Assembly (NCBI GenBank): GCA_016785225.1
Contig: JAFBJZ010000831.1
Span: 3,358,001 to 3,422,000 of the forward strand
Direction of reading: 5' to 3'
Source: Psettodes erumei
Lineage: Eukaryota > Chordata > Actinopteri > Pleuronectiformes > Psettodidae
Length of the DNA stretch: 64,000 bases
The notes beneath the pieces are model-generated. The model was not told the DNA's origin, did not search any database, and worked only from the letters and a program-made list of their open reading frames with translations. Shown one piece after another: positions 60,871 through 64,000 of the stretch (positions are counted from its first letter, which is position 1; each line of letters begins with the position of its first letter). Both the position numbers and the translations under genes were made by a program.

Positions 60871-63800
60871 GTAAGTTACCTTTCTGTAAGAAACCGAACA
60901 CGCGATGACCAAAACAAGCCATCCGTCGACACTGACAGGCGACAAGACACTGATGTGGGTGAATAATATTATTTGCAACGCATGTTTTCTTACATGGATT
61001 TGTCAAGGTATTTACAGTAAGAGTCGCGCTGATCAAAGAGTGAGACGCGGAGAGGTGATGAATTTGTCATAGGACTAGTTGGGACATGTGATGAAAGCTC
61101 ACTTCACAAAGGTGGATGCTTCAAAGTGTTGCAGCTCTGTAAAGAAATGAAGAAGGGTTTAAAATTCCAATGATTTCATGACATAGTTTATACTGTATTT
61201 CTGAAATCACAGTTACTGATGCTGGCAATTTTACTCATGGTTTTTTTCTGTTTCCATTTCTTCTCCTTACAAATTGTATTGTTGATAATATGTCATATTC
61301 TAGCAGCTATAACCTTGATGTACGCTGCACAGTGTCCATACTCTATGCAGACTATATTTCATGTCTTTAATTGCCTTTTTCATTAATTCCATTTTCTTTA
61401 TTCCTTATCTTAGATTCAACTTAATTTACAAAGTTGTGAAATAAGAAGATGTCATATCAAATGGAAATTGTTAAAATGCAGTTTCGCCTCGCTGTTCCCA
61501 CCAACCTGGTTTCTGTACTTCGTGCCCTGCAGGCCAAAGGCCAAGTACCTTGGTATGCTGTGATGCTGTGTCAGAACGACTGGCGTCTCACCAGGACGCA
61601 ACGGTCTAGACAGACGGGTGTGATTTATACTTGAGCACCCACAGCAGGGTCACCAGGGTGTAGGATGAGACATATCCAAATGCTCACGGTCCCCTGGTCA
61701 CACATGGGGCAGTTTTCACAGACAGCAGGGCCACTTTTTTCCCTAAGCTGCCTTCATTGTAGGGGGTTGTGTCACAGGTCAGTTTGAGGTAAAATTTAGT
61801 TAGCCATCAGCTCCCAAAAGTGTGTCATATAAAGACCTGATCAAAGATGGGATATGACATTAGTGTTTTGATGTTTAATATTTTGATAGAGTAAAAAAAA
61901 TTTATCTCTTGTTTAACAACCTTTTTATATCACTGGGACTGACAGAAACCTCAGAATTAAAGCACACTTCTGCTGTGAGGACTGGCCAACTACTCTGTTG
62001 GGCGGAGCTCCACCAGTGGGCTCATTAAGCCTTGTTTACATGAGGCGTCTAGACGCAGGCAAGCCATGTGCTGCCCTGCCAAGACAGAATGGCCCTCACA
62101 ACCAGCACCATCATCCAAGATGGAAATCAGCCCTCTCCAGAGAGAAAATGCCTCACAGAGACACAGAACTGTGGCATCTAAGCTGGAGAGCACGGCTGCG
62201 TCTGGTTTGCCTCTCTTGATAAAACAGCACCACACACTTTTAAAAGGCACTTCTGGTCTTTCAATTTAGGTTTGCAAAGCGGCAGACAGTGGTGGCGTTG
62301 GAATGACTCTGTGATGCTTAGTGGGTTTGAGTTAGTTATCAGCAGAGAGCTACTGTGGTGAGACGTCTCCAGAACAGATCACTGCGAGCATGAGAGTATG
62401 TGACCAACTGTTCCTGTCATTTGAAATATACTTTCTGTGTCCTTACGCAGAAAGATTTGGGGATTAGTTGTGTTATGGAATCTGGAAATGTGCCCCTTAG
62501 ATGCTTTTCCATTTTCGGTACAAATCAGGCAAGAGGATGGCAGGATGTCAATTACTGGTAATGGTCAAAAACATCATCCATAAGAAAAAAACCTTGGATA
62601 ACTTATGCAGAGTTGGGAGCTCTATGACATGATGTTGGTGTTTGACATTTGCTCAATAACAATGTTTAGGCATTAATGGCAGGCCATGCAAATTAATCAG
62701 TTATTTGCAAGAGAAATATTGGCACAGATAGAGGTCTTCAAAATTCAGAGACAGAGAGAGAGAGTGACACAGAGCGAGAGAGAGATATCAAGAGGGCCTA
62801 CTTGGTAGGCTCATATGAAAAGCATATAAAATGCTATCTCATTTCATCCAGCTGCTACAAGGTTTATTGGCCAGTGGATTCTGGGATGTGCCAGACTTCC
62901 AGAAGTCAGTAGTGAGTCAGCTAATGTGGCTGCCTAGTAATAAATCCTCTGTCCATAGTCACTCCATTCTGCCAGGTTAATCATCCCTCATGTAGCAGCA
63001 ATGGTCACAATGTTTTAATTCAGTGCTTTAATTTCCTGCAGCCTGGCTTACATTATTCACTAAAAACACAGATAGCAGTTTTAATTACTGTTATATGTTG
63101 CTCATGTTTTGATCTTGGCTGTATAAATTGGTTTATTGAAACATTCAAACTACTCTAAGAAACCATGCTTCATGACAAAGCTTACATTGTGTTGTTATTA
63201 AGTTTATCAGTGCAGAAAACTGTGATGATGACTATTCCTGCTTTTTCCTCATCTTTGATTTAATGGTTACAATAAAATTCCCCCTGCCCCTCTGGGAGAA
63301 AGCAGCAAGTCTGTAAAATCGACCGCCATTCCAGACACTTGTCCTCCCTACCTAATCTAACTTACTATCTGAAGTTGCTGACTCCTGCCAGACTTGTCAC
63401 GGCAGATGCTGTGTCTCAAACAGATGGATTTGTTCATTGCATTTCACAATCACTATTCCCAATAATTCAAAACATTCAGTCATCCACAAGCAACAACTCA
63501 TATTCTATTACAGTGGATCAACAAAATTTATTTCACGGTGAGTTTGTTTTGTCTTTTTTTTGTCTCTCAGGGGAGTTATTGTTAATAAGAGCTTGGCCCA
63601 CTGATCCTGGTTTGAGTCGCAGGCATTGAAAAAAAAAGTCCAAGAAGCCATTCTGCCAAAGCTATTTCACGTTTGGCAGATCACATAAACCACAGACGGA
63701 TGAATATACTTGATGTGATTGCGTCGGCTGATTGTTTACAGAGTTGAGGCATTCCACGTTCTCTAATCCACATGAATAAACAGCCTGATCACCACAGAAT

Positions 63801-64000
63801 TGGTTGTTCTCCAGTTTTAAAAAAAAAGAGCCTCTCTTGTGTCTGCAACAACATAGCAATCATTCACTGTCTTTGGCAAAAATGCCTAGAGGCAGTTTAA
63901 ATTGCCAAACAGATTTTAAGTCTTGTTTTTTTTATCTTTCAGAGAACACTAGGCAACTTGCCTTCGAAGATATTGGCAAGATTTTTCTTTTGTTTGGTTT
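60871..64000. other. Presumed first intron of the 60816 gene; no firm exon
   Basis: 3.1 kb to the window edge. A GA-rich tract lies at about 62750-62785. Two exon-like segments with compatible phase (63514-63537 and 63943 to the edge) have good splice signals but encode nothing I recognise. Confidence 0.4.

Noticed and set aside
61449..61634. Plus-strand frame MSYQMEIVKMQFRLAV... after the signal-peptide exon
   Set aside because: No acceptor in a phase compatible with 60870 precedes it, and it resembles no known domain.

Overview
The window looks like nuclear DNA of a bony (teleost, probably percomorph) fish. Its genes are split into many short exons with GT-AG introns of about 0.1-5 kb. CA/GT, GA and AT microsatellites are frequent. 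One intron carries a dispersed repeat, with the tail 'gtatagaaaatggatgga', that I associate with percomorph genomes. The encoded proteins are clear vertebrate orthologues. I see no prokaryotic, viral or CRISPR-like content and no RNA gene.

Layout. (1) 1-26579, minus strand: MON2, a scaffold protein of endosome/trans-Golgi trafficking. 33 coding exons are mapped with consistent reading phase; the last ~120 residues lie beyond the left edge. (2) 28659-39914, minus strand: a complete 15-exon sodium/chloride-dependent GABA transporter, best matched to GAT2 (slc6a13), 620 residues. (3) 42936-46553, minus strand: a complete nine-exon akr1d1 (delta4-3-oxosteroid 5-beta-reductase), 326 residues, with the catalytic tetrad D53/Y58/K87/E120. 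(4) 47592-57267, plus strand: a complete 18-exon TIF1-family gene, best called trim24, about 980 residues, with RING, two B-boxes, coiled coil, PHD finger and a degenerate bromodomain. (5) 60816-60870, plus strand: a signal-peptide-encoding first exon of an unidentified secreted or membrane protein that continues past the right edge.

MON2, slc6a13 and akr1d1 lie in tandem on the minus strand. akr1d1 and trim24 are head to head, about 1 kb apart. The genes do not form one pathway: they cover membrane trafficking, GABA uptake, bile-acid/steroid reduction and chromatin/ubiquitin regulation. The akr1d1-trim24 pair is also neighbouring in human (chromosome 7q), whereas human MON2 and SLC6A13 lie on chromosome 12, so the block joins segments that are separate in human.

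No new multi-gene system was found. The items most worth a second look are a trim24 bromodomain lacking its acetyl-lysine-reading residues together with loss of the nuclear-receptor LxxLL box, two GC-AG introns in adjacent genes, MON2 splice donors that are continuous with GT microsatellites, an 18-nt MON2 microexon, and a trim24 upstream ORF that stops 2 nt before the start codon.
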